From Enterobacter wuhouensis (GTDB lineage Bacteria > Pseudomonadota > Gammaproteobacteria > Enterobacterales > Enterobacteriaceae), in NCBI RefSeq assembly GCF_004331265.1, contig NZ_SJOO01000007.1, forward strand, positions 1 through 64,000: a stretch of 64,000 nucleotides of DNA. The letters are read 5' to 3'. The stretch's first letter is position 1; every line of letters begins with the position of its first letter. The notes under the pieces were generated by a model, which ran no database searches, was not told where the DNA came from, and worked only from the letters and a program-made list of their open reading frames with translations. Shown here one piece after another: positions 51,362-64,000 of this stretch. The position numbers were made by a program, and so were the translations under genes.

Positions 51362-52194
51362 TGTTTGCAGTGTCCTCCAGACGCGTGCTGCCGGGCTTTA
51401 CCTTAAGCCTCGGGACCAGCCTGCTGTTCGTCTGCCTGATTTTGCTGTTACCGCTCAGCGCGCTGGTGGTCCAGATCTCTGAAATGAGCTGGGTGCAGTA
51501 TTGGGACGTGGTCACCAACCCGCAGGTGGTGGCGGCCTATAAGGTCACGCTGCTGTCGGCGTTTGTGGCCTCGATCTTCAACGGCGTGTTCGGTCTGCTG
51601 ATGGCGTGGATCTTAACCCGCTACCGCTTCCCGGGCCGCACGCTGCTCGACGCGTTAATGGATTTGCCGTTTGCGCTGCCGACGGCGGTGGCGGGTTTAA
51701 CGCTGGCGTCGCTGTTCTCGGTGAACGGTTTTTACGGCGAGTGGCTGGCGAAGTTTGATATCAAAGTGACCTATACCTGGCTCGGCATCGCGGTGGCGAT
51801 GGCCTTTACCAGCATCCCCTTTGTGGTGCGTACCGTGCAGCCGGTGCTGGAAGAGCTCGGTCCGGAATACGAAGAAGCAGCGGAAACGCTGGGCGCCACG
51901 CGCTGGCAGAGCTTCCGCAAGGTTGTCCTGCCAGAGCTCTCTCCGGCACTGCTGGCGGGCGTGGCGCTGTCGTTTACCCGCAGCCTCGGCGAGTTTGGCG
52001 CGGTGATCTTCATCGCCGGGAACATCGCGTGGAAAACGGAAGTGACCTCGTTGATGATTTTCGTCCGTTTGCAGGAGTTTGATTATCCGGCGGCGAGCGC
52101 GATTGCCTCGGTGATCCTTGCCGCGTCGCTGCTGCTGCTGTTCTCAATTAACACTCTGCAAAGTCGCTTTGGTCGACGCGTGGTAGGTCATTAA
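51361..52194 (+). CDS. cysT: Sulfate/thiosulfate ABC permease CysT (CysU)
   Basis: Inner-membrane subunit of 277 residues with six helices. The cytoplasmic EAA loop that contacts CysA reads EEAAETLGATRWQSFRKVVLPEL near residue 180. It overlaps cysP and cysW by one base each, so the whole operon is translationally coupled. Confidence 0.97.
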   Translation: MFAVSSRRVLPGFTLSLGTSLLFVCLILLLPLSALVVQISEMSWVQYWDVVTNPQVVAAYKVTLLSAFVASIFNGVFGLLMAWILTRYRFPGRTLLDALMDLPFALPTAVAGLTLASLFSVNGFYGEWLAKFDIKVTYTWLGIAVAMAFTSIPFVVRTVQPVLEELGPEYEEAAETLGATRWQSFRKVVLPELSPALLAGVALSFTRSLGEFGAVIFIAGNIAWKTEVTSLMIFVRLQEFDYPAASAIASVILAASLLLLFSINTLQSRFGRRVVGH

Positions 52195-53058
52195 TGGCGG
52201 AAGTGACGCAATTGAAGCGCTATGACGCACCCCGTATTAACTGGGGGAAATGGTTTCTCATTGGCACCGGGGTACTGGTTTCGGCGTTTATCCTCGTGGT
52301 GCCGATGGTGTACATCTTTGTTCAGGCCTTCAGCAAAGGGATTATGCCCGCGCTGCAAAACCTGGCCGACCCGGACATGCTGCACGCCATCTGGCTGACG
52401 GTGATGATTGCCCTCATCTCCGTACCGGTGAATCTGGTCTTTGGCGTGCTGCTGGCCTGGCTGGTGACGCGCTTTAACTTCCCGGGCCGCCAGCTGCTGT
52501 TGACCCTGCTTGATATTCCGTTTGCGGTATCGCCAGTGGTGGCCGGTCTGGTTTACCTGCTCTTTTACGGCTCCAACGGCCCGCTGGGCGGCTGGCTGGA
52601 CGAGCACAACCTGCAGATCATGTTCGCCTGGCCGGGCATGGTGCTGGTGACCGTGTTCGTGACCTGTCCGTTCGTGGTGCGCGAGCTGGTGCCGGTGATG
52701 TTAAGCCAGGGGAGCAACGAAGACGAAGCCGCGGTGCTGCTGGGCGCTTCCGGCTGGCAGATGTTCCGGCGCGTGACGCTGCCGAACATCCGCTGGGCGC
52801 TGCTTTACGGCGTGGTGCTGACCAACGCCCGCGCGATTGGCGAGTTCGGCGCCGTTTCTGTTGTATCCGGTTCCATTCGTGGTGAAACGCTGTCGTTACC
52901 GCTACAGATTGAGCTGCTACAGCAGGACTACAACACCATCGGGTCCTTTACTGCCGCAGCGTTGCTGACGCTGATGGCCATTTTGACCCTGTTTTTGAAG
53001 AGTGTGGTGCAGTGGCGTTTAGAGAATCAGGAAAAACGTCAGCATCAGGAGGGAAATC

Positions 53059-53069
<11 letters not shown>
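52194..53069 (+). CDS. cysW: Sulfate/thiosulfate ABC permease CysW
   Basis: Second permease subunit, 291 residues with six helices. The EAA loop is [23 protein letters not shown] near residue 180. The C-terminal tail ([15 protein letters not shown]) is hydrophilic and overlaps the first codons of cysA by 11 bases. Confidence 0.97.
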
Positions 53070-54153
<1,084 letters not shown>

Positions 54154-54175
54154 TAGGTTAGGATTACGTAGTTTT

Positions 54176-54247
54176 GCCGGGTGGCGCTGCGCTTACCCGG
54201 CCTACAATATGACGTCTGTAGGCCCGGTAAGCGAAGCGCCACCGGGC
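54176..54247. repeat. REP pair between cysA and cysM
   Basis: Units at 54176-54205 (GCCGGGTGGCGC...TTACCCGGCCTAC) and 54218-54247 (GTAGGCCCGGTAAGCGAAGC then GCCACCGGGC) are in inverted order. TTTTTATT follows the second, so it may weaken transcription into cysM or protect the cysA mRNA end. Confidence 0.88.
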
Positions 54248-54266
54248 TTTTTATTGGACAGCGATC

Positions 54267-55178
54267 ATGAATACATTAGAACACACCATCGGCAATACTC
54301 CTCTGGTCAAGCTTCAGCGCATGGGGCCCGACAACGGCAGCGAAATCTGGGTCAAACTCGAAGGCAACAACCCAGCGGGGTCGGTGAAAGACCGCGCGGC
54401 GCTGTCGATGATTGTCCAGGCCGAAAAGCGCGGCGAGATAAAACCGGGCGACGTGCTGATTGAGGCGACCAGCGGCAACACCGGTATTGCGCTGGCGATG
54501 ATTGCCGCGCTGAAGGGCTACCGCATGAAGCTGCTGATGCCGGACAACATGAGCCAGGAGCGCCGCGCCGCGATGCGTGCCTACGGGGCCGAGCTGATTC
54601 TGGTGACCAAAGAGCAGGGGATGGAAGGCGCGCGCGATCTGGCGTTAGAAATGGCCGAACGCGGCGAAGGTAAACTGCTCGATCAGTTTAATAATCCCGA
54701 TAACCCCTACGCGCACTACACCACGACCGGGCCGGAAATCTGGCAGCAAACCGATGGGCGTATCACCCACTTTGTCTCCAGCATGGGCACTACGGGCACC
54801 ATTACCGGCGTATCGCGTTTTCTGCACGAGCAGGACAAAGCGGTGACGATTGTTGGCCTGCAGCCGGAAGAGGGGAGCAGCATTCCCGGCATTCGCCGCT
54901 GGCCTGCAGAGTACATGCCGGGCATTTTTAATGCGCAGCTTGTGGACCAGGTGCTGGATCTTCACCAGCGCGAGGCGGAAAATACCATGCGTGAGCTGGC
55001 CGTGCGTGAAGGTATCTTCTGCGGCGTCAGTTCGGGCGGCGCGGTAGCGGGTGCGATTCGGGTGGCGAAGGCCAATCCGGGGGCGGTGGTGGTGGCGATT
55101 ATTTGCGATCGCGGCGATCGCTACCTGTCTACCGGGGTCTTTGGTGAAGAGAGTTATTCGCAGGGGGCGGGGATTTAA
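54267..55178 (+). CDS. cysM: Cysteine synthase B
   Basis: PLP enzyme of 303 residues that makes cysteine from O-acetylserine and sulfide, or S-sulfocysteine from thiosulfate. The PLP lysine lies in [11 protein letters not shown] near residue 41, the substrate loop is EATSGNTG near 69, and the phosphate-binding loop is [11 protein letters not shown] near 175. It is the last cys gene of the operon, separated from cysA by a REP pair. Confidence 0.97.
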   Translation: MNTLEHTIGNTPLVKLQRMGPDNGSEIWVKLEGNNPAGSVKDRAALSMIVQAEKRGEIKPGDVLIEATSGNTGIALAMIAALKGYRMKLLMPDNMSQERRAAMRAYGAELILVTKEQGMEGARDLALEMAERGEGKLLDQFNNPDNPYAHYTTTGPEIWQQTDGRITHFVSSMGTTGTITGVSRFLHEQDKAVTIVGLQPEEGSSIPGIRRWPAEYMPGIFNAQLVDQVLDLHQREAENTMRELAVREGIFCGVSSGGAVAGAIRVAKANPGAVVVAIICDRGDRYLSTGVFGEESYSQGAGI

Positions 55179-55183
55179 GCGTC

Positions 55184-56020
55184 ATGGAGATGATTTTATT
55201 CCGGGATAAAACCCGGGCGCAGCAAACCGATATTGTCGCGGTGCAGTCGCAGGTGGTGTACGGCAGCGTGGGGAACAGCATCGCGGTGCCCAATATTCGC
55301 ACCCATCAGCTGAACGTCACGGCGGTGCCGACGGTATTGTTCAGCAACACGCCGCACTACGATACCTTCTACGGCGGGGTGATCCCCGACGAGTGGTTCA
55401 GCGGCTACCTGAAGGCGCTGGAAGAGCGCGAGATTTTACGCGAGCTGAAGGCGGTGACGACGGGCTATATGGGGAGCGCCAGCCAGATCGCGCTGTTGGC
55501 GCAGTGGCTTAAGGCGGTCAAAATGCAGCATCCTGACCTGCCGGTGCTGGTCGATCCAGTCATCGGCGATATCGACAGCGGCATGTACGTGAAGCCTGAT
55601 ATCCCGGATGCCTATCGGGAGCATCTGCTGCCGCTGGCGCAGGGCATTACGCCGAACGTATTCGAGCTTGAGGTGTTAAGCGGTAAGCCGTGCCGAACGC
55701 CTGAAAGCGCCATTGCCGCCGCGCAGGGACTGCTCTCTGACTCGCTGAAATGGGTGGCGATCACCAGCGCGCCGGTAGCTGACGACCCGGAAAACATCCA
55801 CGTGGTGCTGGTGACCAAAGAGGGCGTCACGGTGAGCGCGCACCCGCGGGTTGAAACCGATCTGAAGGGGACGGGCGATCTGTTCTGCTCGGAGCTGGTA
55901 AGCGGCATCGTCGAAGGGAAAACCGTTGCGGATGCCATTCGTCGTGCGGGAGACCGCGTCACCGAGGTGATGGTCTACACGCATGAAAAAGGCTATGACG
56001 AGCTTATTCTGCCGGCATAA
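55184..56020 (+). CDS. pdxK: Pyridoxal/pyridoxine/hydroxymethylpyrimidine kinase
   Basis: Ribokinase-fold kinase that makes pyridoxal 5'-phosphate. It is 278 residues, slightly shorter at the C-terminus than E. coli PdxK (283). [14 protein letters not shown] is near 123, and the anion-hole motif [14 protein letters not shown] near 225 has the catalytic aspartate. It starts 5 bases after cysM, so it may be co-transcribed with a PLP enzyme. Confidence 0.93.
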   Translation: MEMILFRDKTRAQQTDIVAVQSQVVYGSVGNSIAVPNIRTHQLNVTAVPTVLFSNTPHYDTFYGGVIPDEWFSGYLKALEEREILRELKAVTTGYMGSASQIALLAQWLKAVKMQHPDLPVLVDPVIGDIDSGMYVKPDIPDAYREHLLPLAQGITPNVFELEVLSGKPCRTPESAIAAAQGLLSDSLKWVAITSAPVADDPENIHVVLVTKEGVTVSAHPRVETDLKGTGDLFCSELVSGIVEGKTVADAIRRAGDRVTEVMVYTHEKGYDELILPA

Positions 56021-56024
56021 ACAA

Positions 56025-56048
56025 AAATGGCGCCCGAAGGCGCCATTT
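56025..56048. terminator. Bidirectional terminator for pdxK and crr
   Basis: A 10-bp perfect stem AAATGGCGCC / GGCGCCATTT with a CGAA loop, between converging genes. It has T-rich flanks on both strands. Confidence 0.88.
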
Positions 56049-56064
56049 CTTTGTGCGGCGAGAA

Positions 56065-56574
56065 TTACTTCTTGATGCGGATAACCGGGGTTTCACCCAC
56101 GGTCACGCTGCCGGACAGTTTGATCAGTTCTTTGATTTCGTCCATGTTGGAGATAACAACCGGCGTCAGGGTAGACTTGGCTTTTTCTTCCAGCAGTGGC
56201 AAATCGAATTCAATCACCGGGTCGCCAACTTTAACGCGCTGGCCTTCTTCCGCGATACGCTTGAAGCCTTCGCCTTTCAGTTCAACGGTGTCGATACCGA
56301 AGTGAACGAACAGCTCGATACCGCTATCAGATTCGATAGAGAACGCATGGTTGGTTTCAAAAATTTTACCGATGGTGCCGTCAACTGGAGCAACCATTTT
56401 GTTGCCAGTTGGTTTGATAGCAATGCCATCACCAACGATTTTCTCAGCAAACACTACATCCGGCACGTCTTCAATGTTGACGATCTCGCCAGAGAGCGGA
56501 GCAACAATCTCAATAGTTCCGGAGTCTTTTTTATCATCAGAAACCAGAGATTTCAGTTTATCGAACAAACCCAT
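56065..56574 (-). CDS. crr: PTS glucose-specific enzyme IIA
   Basis: Cytoplasmic phosphocarrier of 169 residues. When dephosphorylated it blocks non-PTS permeases, and when phosphorylated it stimulates adenylate cyclase. The active histidines are in [13 protein letters not shown] (near residue 76) and [13 protein letters not shown] (near 91). It is the third gene of ptsHI-crr, 40 bases after ptsI. Confidence 0.99.
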   Translation of the reverse strand: MGLFDKLKSLVSDDKKDSGTIEIVAPLSGEIVNIEDVPDVVFAEKIVGDGIAIKPTGNKMVAPVDGTIGKIFETNHAFSIESDSGIELFVHFGIDTVELKGEGFKRIAEEGQRVKVGDPVIEFDLPLLEEKAKSTLTPVVISNMDEIKELIKLSGSVTVGETPVIRIKK

Positions 56575-56614
56575 GATCTTCTCCTAAGCAGTAAATTGGG
56601 CCGCATCTCGTGGA

Positions 56615-58342
56615 TTAGCAGATTGTTTTTTCTTCAATGAACTTGTTAACCAGCGTCATTAACTCGTCCGTTGTCGGTTGAGCAAGAGCCTGCTCTGCTA
56701 ATACCTTCGCATCTTCGAAGTTCGTGTTACGGATAATCTTCTTGATGCGCGGGATGGAAATGGCGCTCATAGAGAATTCGTCCAGACCCATACCCAGCAA
56801 CAGAAGTGTAGCACGTTCGTCGCCTGCAAGCTCACCGCACATGCCAGTCCATTTACCTTCTGCATGAGAAGCATCAATAACTTGCTTAATAAGCGTCAGT
56901 ACGGACGGTGACATCGGCTGGTAGAGATGTGAAATCATATCATTACCACGGTCAACTGCCAGGGTGTACTGCGTTAAATCATTGGTACCGATACTAAAGA
57001 AATCAACTTCTTTGGCTAAATGACGCGCAATTGTCGCGGCGGCAGGTGTTTCCACCATCACGCCCACTTCGATTGACTCGTCAAACGCTTTACCTTCGTC
57101 GCGCAGTTCCTGCTTGTAGATTTCGATCTCTTTCTTCAGTGCACGCACTTCTTCAACAGAGATGATCATCGGGAACATGATGCGCAGCTTACCGAAAGCG
57201 GAGGCACGCAGAATGGCGCGAACCTGGTCACGCAGGATCTCTTTGCGATCCATAGCGATACGCACCGCACGCCAGCCCAGGAATGGGTTCTCTTCTTTCG
57301 GGAAGTTCATGTACGGCAGCTCTTTGTCGCCGCCGATGTCCATAGTACGGACGATAACCGCCTGAGAGCCACAGGCTTCAGCCACGGCTTTGTACGCAGC
57401 AAACTGTTCTTCTTCAGTTGGCAGCGCGTCGCGGTCCATGAACAGGAATTCAGTACGATACAGACCCACACCTTCCGCACCGTTGCGCTCAGCGCCATCA
57501 ACGTCACGTACGGTACCGATGTTAGCGCACACTTCAACCTGATGGCCGTCCAGCGTAATTGCCGGCAGGTCTTTCAGCTTAGCGAGTTCCGCTTTCTCGG
57601 TTGCAACCTGCTCCTGAACGGCGCGCAGCTGCTCGATCTCTTCGTTAGTTGGGTTGACGTAAACCACGTTGTTTACGGCATCCAGAATCAGATAGTCGTC
57701 GTTTTTCACCTGAGAGGTGACGCTACCGGTACCCACGATGGCAGGCAGTTCCAGAGAACGCGCCATGATTGAGGTGTGGGAAGTACGGCCACCCGCATCG
57801 GTGATGAAACCCAGCACCTTGTTCAGGTTCAGCTGTGCGGTTTCTGACGGGGTCAGGTCAGCGGCAACCAGGATAACTTCGTCCTGAATCGCGCTCAGAT
57901 CGATGATGGCCAGACCCAGGATGTTGCGCAGCAGGCGCTTACCGATGTCGCGTACGTCAGCCGCACGCTCTTTCAGGTATTCGTCATCCAGTTCTTCCAG
58001 GGCAGTTGCCTGACCTTCGATAACTTCATGCGCAGCCGCGTCGGCCGTCATGCCTTTATCTTTAATCAGGGCTATGATTTCCTGCTCCAGCTCCTCATCT
58101 TCGAGCAGCATGATATGCCCTTCGAAGATGGCTTCTTTTTCTTCACCGAAAGTTTCGCCAGCTTTAGTTTTGATGGTTTCCAGTTGCGCAGATGCCTTGG
58201 CACGACCGCTCAGAAAACGTTCAACTTCCTGATCAACCTTGTCGGCAGAAATTTTTTTCCGGTCAATGACGATTTCGTCTTCTTTCAGCAGCAGTGCTTT
58301 GCCGAAAGCGATACCCGGGGATGCTAAAATGCCTGAAATCAT
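56615..58342 (-). CDS. ptsI: PTS enzyme I
   Basis: Phosphoenolpyruvate-protein phosphotransferase of 575 residues, the common entry point of PTS sugar uptake. The phosphorylated histidine is in [15 protein letters not shown] near 189. The PEP site includes [15 protein letters not shown] near 291 and the cysteine in GMCGELAGD near 502. It lies 44 bases after ptsH. Confidence 0.99.
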   Translation of the reverse strand: MISGILASPGIAFGKALLLKEDEIVIDRKKISADKVDQEVERFLSGRAKASAQLETIKTKAGETFGEEKEAIFEGHIMLLEDEELEQEIIALIKDKGMTADAAAHEVIEGQATALEELDDEYLKERAADVRDIGKRLLRNILGLAIIDLSAIQDEVILVAADLTPSETAQLNLNKVLGFITDAGGRTSHTSIMARSLELPAIVGTGSVTSQVKNDDYLILDAVNNVVYVNPTNEEIEQLRAVQEQVATEKAELAKLKDLPAITLDGHQVEVCANIGTVRDVDGAERNGAEGVGLYRTEFLFMDRDALPTEEEQFAAYKAVAEACGSQAVIVRTMDIGGDKELPYMNFPKEENPFLGWRAVRIAMDRKEILRDQVRAILRASAFGKLRIMFPMIISVEEVRALKKEIEIYKQELRDEGKAFDESIEVGVMVETPAAATIARHLAKEVDFFSIGTNDLTQYTLAVDRGNDMISHLYQPMSPSVLTLIKQVIDASHAEGKWTGMCGELAGDERATLLLLGMGLDEFSMSAISIPRIKKIIRNTNFEDAKVLAEQALAQPTTDELMTLVNKFIEEKTIC

Positions 58343-58386
58343 AACCCTACCTTACTTGTGACTGATATTGAAAAAAACCCGGAAAC

Positions 58387-58644
58387 TTACTCGAGTTCCG
58401 CCATCAGCTTAACCAGATGCTCAACTGCTTTCTGCTCGTCTTCACCTTCTGCAGAGATGGTGACGACGGTTCCCTGGGTCAGGCCCAGAGTCTGCAGTTT
58501 GAACAGGCTCTTAGCGCTAGCGCTTTTGCCGTTGGAAGTTACAGTGATTTCAGAAGTAAAGCCTTTCGCTTCTTTAACAAACTGAGCAGCAGGGCGGGTG
58601 TGCAGACCGTTCGGAGCGGTAATGGTAACTTCTTGCTGGAACAT
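58387..58644 (-). CDS. ptsH: Phosphocarrier protein HPr
   Basis: Small PTS phosphocarrier, 85 residues. The phosphorylated histidine is at residue 15 in [12 protein letters not shown]. The serine region [12 protein letters not shown] near 46 is present. It is first in the ptsHI-crr operon, under CRP- and Mlc-like sites upstream. Confidence 0.99.
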
Positions 58645-58749
58645 TGTATTTCCCCAACTTATAGGTTTAGTGTTGTGGAACTAAAGTCTAGCCTGGCGGC
58701 TTCACTTTAGCCTGTATTGTTAGCGCTGACGTTTCAATCGTCATTAAAC

Positions 58750-58779
58750 ATTATGCAGCGAAAGCAAGACTTGAACCAA
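58750..58779 (-). promoter_or_regulatory. ptsH proximal promoter
   Basis: On the minus strand, TTGGTT (58779-58774) and CATAAT (58755-58750) are spaced by 18 bases. The arrangement resembles the ptsH P1 promoter of E. coli. Confidence 0.55.
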
Positions 58780-58818
58780 ATCATAAAATCGATTCAGCAA
58801 GGCTATTTCGTTCACTGA

Positions 58819-58912
58819 TTAATTTCACGCTTCAAAATAATTGCTGGTTTAAATACCAGACCCAACGGGGTGAATCAATGGCAGGAGGGGTAAAACTTTG
58901 AAGCAGGCCACA
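58819..58912 (-). promoter_or_regulatory. Mlc- and CRP-like sites for ptsH
   Basis: TTAATTT...AAAATAA arms at 58819-58840 form an imperfect palindrome like the Mlc operator of the E. coli ptsH P0 promoter. TGTGG-CCTGCT-TCAAA, read on the minus strand at 58912-58897, is a weak match to the CRP consensus. It matches the CRP site known in E. coli at this position. This is the rest of the 317-base ptsH-cysK gap apart from the cysK terminator. Confidence 0.45.
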
Positions 58913-58939
58913 AAAAAGCACCCAAAAAGGTGCTTTTTT
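58912..58939. terminator. Terminator after cysK
   Basis: An 11-bp stem AAAAAAGCACC / GGTGCTTTTTT with loop CAAAAA lies just downstream of cysK (minus strand). It touches the CRP-like site of ptsH. Confidence 0.88.
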
Positions 58940-58961
58940 ACGCGTTTTTAACATGCTGGCA

Positions 58962-59933
58962 TTACTGTTGCAGTTCTTTCTCAGTGAAGAGATCGGCAAA
59001 CAGTGCAGTGCTTAAGTAACGCTCACCCGAGGAAGGAAGGATAACCACAATATTCTTATTGGTAAAGGTTTCATCTTCCTGAAGTTTGAGCGCGGCCGCA
59101 ACTGCAGCGCCGGAAGAGATACCTGCCAGAATACCCTCTTCGTCCATCAGGCGACGCGCGGTTGAGATGGCTTCTTCGTTGGTGATGGCAACCACTTTAT
59201 CAATCAGCTTCAGATCCAGGTTGCCTGGAATGAAGCCTGCGCCGATCCCCTGGATTTTATGCGGGCCCGGCTTCAGCTCTTCACCCGCCAGCGCCTGAGC
59301 GATAACCGGAGAGTCGGTTGGCTCGACGGCAACGGTAATCAGATCTTTTTTGCCTTTCGTGCCTTTTATATAGCGAGACACGCCGGTCAGCGTACCGCCG
59401 GTACCTACGCCGGAGATAAACACGTCAACCTGACCGTCAGTATCTTCCCAGATTTCCGGGCCGGTGGTTTTTTCGTGGATTTCCGGGTTCGCCGGGTTGC
59501 TGAACTGCTGCAGCAGCAGATATTTCGCCGGGTCGCTGGCAACAATTTCCTCGGCTTTCTGAATGGCGCCCTTCATGCCTTTTGCGCCTTCGGTCAGAAC
59601 CAGGTTCGCGCCCAGCGCCTTCAGCAGCTTGCGACGTTCAATGCTCATGGTTTCAGGCATGGTCAGCGTCAGCTTATAGCCGCGTGCCGCCGCAACATAG
59701 GCCAGCGCGATACCGGTGTTACCGCTGGTTGGTTCAACCAGCTCGACGCCAGGCTTCAGCACGCCACGTTTTTCAGCATCCCAAATCATGTTTGCACCGA
59801 TACGGCATTTTACGCTGAAGCTCGGGTTACGTGATTCGACCTTCGCCAGGATGCGTCCATTACCGATACGGTTCAGTCGAACCAGGGGCGTATGACCGAT
59901 AGTCAGCGAGTTGTCTTCATAAATCTTACTCAT
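58962..59933 (-). CDS. cysK: Cysteine synthase A
   Basis: PLP-dependent O-acetylserine sulfhydrylase of 323 residues, the main cysteine synthase, which forms a complex with CysE. The PLP lysine is in [14 protein letters not shown] near 42, with PTSGNTGIA near 68 and [11 protein letters not shown] near 175. It follows cysZ on the same strand, with a 163-base gap that must hold its promoter. Confidence 0.99.
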   Translation of the reverse strand: MSKIYEDNSLTIGHTPLVRLNRIGNGRILAKVESRNPSFSVKCRIGANMIWDAEKRGVLKPGVELVEPTSGNTGIALAYVAAARGYKLTLTMPETMSIERRKLLKALGANLVLTEGAKGMKGAIQKAEEIVASDPAKYLLLQQFSNPANPEIHEKTTGPEIWEDTDGQVDVFISGVGTGGTLTGVSRYIKGTKGKKDLITVAVEPTDSPVIAQALAGEELKPGPHKIQGIGAGFIPGNLDLKLIDKVVAITNEEAISTARRLMDEEGILAGISSGAAVAAALKLQEDETFTNKNIVVILPSSGERYLSTALFADLFTEKELQQ

Positions 59934-60096
59934 GGCCTGTCCTTAACTGTATGAAATTGGGATACCGACCCAGCATACCTGTTGATTAAGTATGGGGAAG
60001 TAAGGAATTCGCATATCTATATGCTGCAAGGAAATAATGGGGATCAGTATGGAATAAGGGGCGGCATAAGCCACCCCTGTTTTACACATTTTTGCA

Positions 60097-60858
60097 TTAC
60101 TTCCATAACGCGTGCTTAGCACGATAGCAGTCGACCCACATCGCCGTCGCGCCGCAGACGGCAACCGGCATGATGAACAGATTCAGGAACGGGATCAGGG
60201 TGAACAGGCTGGTCAGCGCGCCAAACTGCATATTGGCGACCTTCTGCGTGCGCAGGGCGGTGCGCATCTCTTTGAACGGCACCTTGTGGTTATCGAACGG
60301 ATAGTCGCAGTACTGGATCGCCAGCATCCATGCGCTGAACAGGAACCACAGCACAGGGGCCACCGTCTGGCCAATGCCTGGGACAAAATAGAGGATAAGC
60401 AACACAATCGCGCGGGGGAGGTACCACGCAAATTTCTGCCACTCGCGCTTCATAATGCGCGGGAGATCTTTCATTATGCCCAGAATGCCGGTATCGGGCG
60501 GGGTTGCGCCGGTAAGACGGGCCTCCAGCTGTTCCGCCAGCAGGCCGTTAAAGGGTGCGGCTATCCAGTTTGCAATCGTCGAGAAGAAGTAGCCGAACAC
60601 CAGCAGGACGGAGATCACCACGATTGGCCATAGCAGATAGCTCAGCCACTGCAGCCAGTCTGGTACATGGCTCATGATGGCAGGCACCCAGCTTTCCAGT
60701 TTGGTGAACAGCCACCAGAACGCCCCGCCCATCAGGATAACGTTGATCAGCAGCGGCAGAATAACAAAGCGTCGAATGCCCGGCAGGGAGACCAGCTTCC
60801 AGCCCTGAGAAAAATACCAGACGCCGCTGCGCGGGGGAGAAGAAGATGTTGAAACCAT
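60097..60858 (-). CDS. cysZ: Sulfate transporter CysZ
   Basis: Inner-membrane protein of 253 residues that takes up sulfate for cysteine synthesis. It has long helices (about 30-52, 68-95, 140-175, 205-235) and the EI24/CysZ signature [20 protein letters not shown] near 155. It stands directly upstream of cysK, as in E. coli, and diverges from zipA. Confidence 0.95.
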   Translation of the reverse strand: MVSTSSSPPRSGVWYFSQGWKLVSLPGIRRFVILPLLINVILMGGAFWWLFTKLESWVPAIMSHVPDWLQWLSYLLWPIVVISVLLVFGYFFSTIANWIAAPFNGLLAEQLEARLTGATPPDTGILGIMKDLPRIMKREWQKFAWYLPRAIVLLILYFVPGIGQTVAPVLWFLFSAWMLAIQYCDYPFDNHKVPFKEMRTALRTQKVANMQFGALTSLFTLIPFLNLFIMPVAVCGATAMWVDCYRAKHALWK

Positions 60859-61021
60859 AACCAGGCTGTACTCCTTTTTTCACAACCAGTGGATTTGCCC
60901 GCCTATATTATCCAGTTACGGACCAATGACCAGTTCGGAAATGTTCGAAAAAACAGCAAAAAGCACGATTTAGTTCATCTTTATGCCGTGAATGCTCTGC
61001 ACACACTTGCACTTGACGTAA

Positions 61022-61056
61022 ACGGCAAATACTCTTAGTGAGTAAATGTTTGCCGT
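61022..61056 (+). promoter_or_regulatory. Large hairpin in the zipA leader region
   Basis: ACGGCAAA-TACTC (61022-61034) pairs with GAGTA (61040-61044) and, after a 4-base bulge, TTTGCCGT (61049-61056). It lies 33 bases before the zipA start. There is no T run, so it is not a normal terminator. Its role is unknown. Confidence 0.4.
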
Positions 61057-61088
61057 GGTGGCAAGGTGTTAGAACAACAGAGAATATA

Positions 61089-62066
61089 ATGATGCAGGAT
61101 TTGCGTCTGATATTAATCATTGTTGGCGCGATCGCCATAATCGCTTTACTGGTGCATGGTTTCTGGACCAGTCGTAAAGAGCGCTCTTCTATGTTTCGCG
61201 ATCGCCCACTGAAGCGCATGAAGTCCAGTCGTGATGACGATGACGTAGAAGACGACATCGTCGGAAGCGACGACGACGGCGTGGGTGAAGTTCGTGTTCA
61301 TCGGGTCAATACTGCGCCCGGCGCAGCACATGGGGAGCATGAAGCCCCCCGCGCTCCGCAGCACCAGTATCAACCGCCGTATGCTTCTGCACAGCCGCGC
61401 CAGCCAGCGCCGCAGCCCGTGGAAGAGCCGGTGCGTCAGCCGCCGCAACAGCCTGTTCACCAGCAGCCTGCAGCGCACCAGCCGGTTCAGCAGCCACAGC
61501 CTGTGCAACAGCCACAGCCGCAGCCGGTTCAGCAACCGCCGCAGCAGCCTGTCCAGGTTCAGCCTGCGCCGCAGCCCGCTCCAGCGCCTCACGTTGAGCC
61601 TGAGCCGGTAGCTGAGCCAGAGCCCGTTGTTGAGAAACCGCAGCGTAAAGAGGCGGTTATTATCATGAACGTGGCCGCGCATCATGGCACTAACCTGAAC
61701 GGTGACGTGCTGCTTAACAGCATCCAGCAGGCTGGCTTCAAGTTTGGCGACATGAACATCTTCCATCGCCACCTGAGCCCTGACGGAAGCGGTCCGGCGC
61801 TGTTTAGCCTCGCGAACATGGTCAATCCAGGCACGTTCGATCCGGAAATGACCGGTGATTTCGTTACGCCGGGCGTGACTATCTTTATGCAGGTGCCGTC
61901 CTACGGGGACGAACTGCAAAACTTCAAGCTGATGCTGCAGTCCGCTCAGCACATCGCTGACGAAGTCGGCGGCGTGGTGCTCGACGACCAGCGTCGTATG
62001 ATGACGCCGCAGAAACTGCGCGAGTATCAGGACCGCATCCGCGAAGTTAAGGAAGCCAACGCGTAA
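61089..62066 (+). CDS. zipA: Cell division protein ZipA
   Basis: Essential inner-membrane protein that tethers FtsZ at the division site, 325 residues from [15 protein letters not shown]. There is an N-terminal membrane helix (residues about 5-25), a basic then acidic stretch, and a proline- and glutamine-rich linker from about 85 to 185 with repeated PVQQPQ-type units. The FtsZ-binding domain is at about 195-325 ([10 protein letters not shown] to the end). I start at the first ATG of ATGATG. Upstream codons in frame are not ZipA-like. Confidence 0.97.
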   Translation: MMQDLRLILIIVGAIAIIALLVHGFWTSRKERSSMFRDRPLKRMKSSRDDDDVEDDIVGSDDDGVGEVRVHRVNTAPGAAHGEHEAPRAPQHQYQPPYASAQPRQPAPQPVEEPVRQPPQQPVHQQPAAHQPVQQPQPVQQPQPQPVQQPPQQPVQVQPAPQPAPAPHVEPEPVAEPEPVVEKPQRKEAVIIMNVAAHHGTNLNGDVLLNSIQQAGFKFGDMNIFHRHLSPDGSGPALFSLANMVNPGTFDPEMTGDFVTPGVTIFMQVPSYGDELQNFKLMLQSAQHIADEVGGVVLDDQRRMMTPQKLREYQDRIREVKEANA

Positions 62067-62093
62067 TCCTCGCGTTTACTTCATCTCCTCCTG

Positions 62094-62118
62094 AACCCCC
62101 GCATGTCGGGGGTTTTTT
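62094..62118 (+). terminator. Terminator after zipA
   Basis: AACCCCCG (62094-62101) pairs with CGGGGGTT (62107-62114) around CATGT, followed by a run of six T. ligA begins 18 bases later, so some readthrough or a ligA promoter in this stretch is likely. Confidence 0.85.
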
Positions 62119-62126
62119 CTCATTGA

Positions 62127-64000
<1,874 letters not shown>

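Noticed and set aside
61439..61620. CAGCC-rich repetitive stretch that looks like a tandem repeat array
   Set aside because: It is the proline/glutamine linker of zipA in frame, not a CRISPR or an independent repeat.

Overview
The window is chromosomal DNA of a member of the Enterobacteriaceae. Gene content, protein sequences and gene order follow the upp-to-ligA segment of the Escherichia coli chromosome, read in reverse orientation. The differences (an ebg/ygj block at a new site, no eut, hyf or murQP operons where K-12 has them, REP elements plus a second GC-rich repeat family) suggest Enterobacter or a close relative. The genus is an inference. I see no rRNA, tRNA, CRISPR array, prophage or intact insertion sequence.

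Layout. 1-2.9 kb: upp-uraA (uracil salvage and uptake) and hda (DnaA inactivation). 2.9-7.7 kb: an accessory block absent from this position in K-12. It is a tightly coupled operon for a lactose/cellobiose-type PTS IIC, a glycosylasparaginase-like Ntn hydrolase and an M17 aminopeptidase, with a divergent gene that looks like a domesticated IS481-type transposase. 7.7-20.8 kb: yfgD, bepA, perM, bcp, gcvR, dapA, bamC, purC, ypfJ, tmcA, ypfH, ypfN, dapE, yffB and the 19-residue ypfM. 20.9-29.8 kb: acrD, narQ, aegA, nudK, ypfG. 29.9-40 kb: ygjK-ygjJ-ygjI-ebgC-ebgA, ebgR and ygjH, a disaccharide/oligosaccharide block that K-12 carries elsewhere. It is flanked here by REP elements. 40-47.5 kb: tktB-talA (pentose phosphate), maeB, hemF, amiA. 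47.7-50.2 kb: ypeA, yfeZ, yfeY, yfeX. 50.3-56 kb: the sulfate/thiosulfate uptake and cysteine operon cysPTWAM, then pdxK. 56-60.9 kb: crr-ptsI-ptsH (general PTS), cysK and cysZ. 61-64 kb: zipA and the 5' part of ligA, which runs off the window.

Functional links. cysPTWA, cysM, cysK and cysZ form one sulfur-assimilation group. ptsHI-crr would energise the accessory PTS permease, which has no IIA or IIB gene beside it. EbgR-type palindromes lie on both sides of ebgR, so ygjH may share control with the ebg operon.

The most interesting candidate is the 3.0-7.7 kb block. Its three enzymes would fit stepwise salvage of N-glycosylated asparagine or glycopeptides, under a regulator derived from a transposase, with a good CRP-like site in the divergent promoter region. 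This is inferred from sequence and has not been tested.
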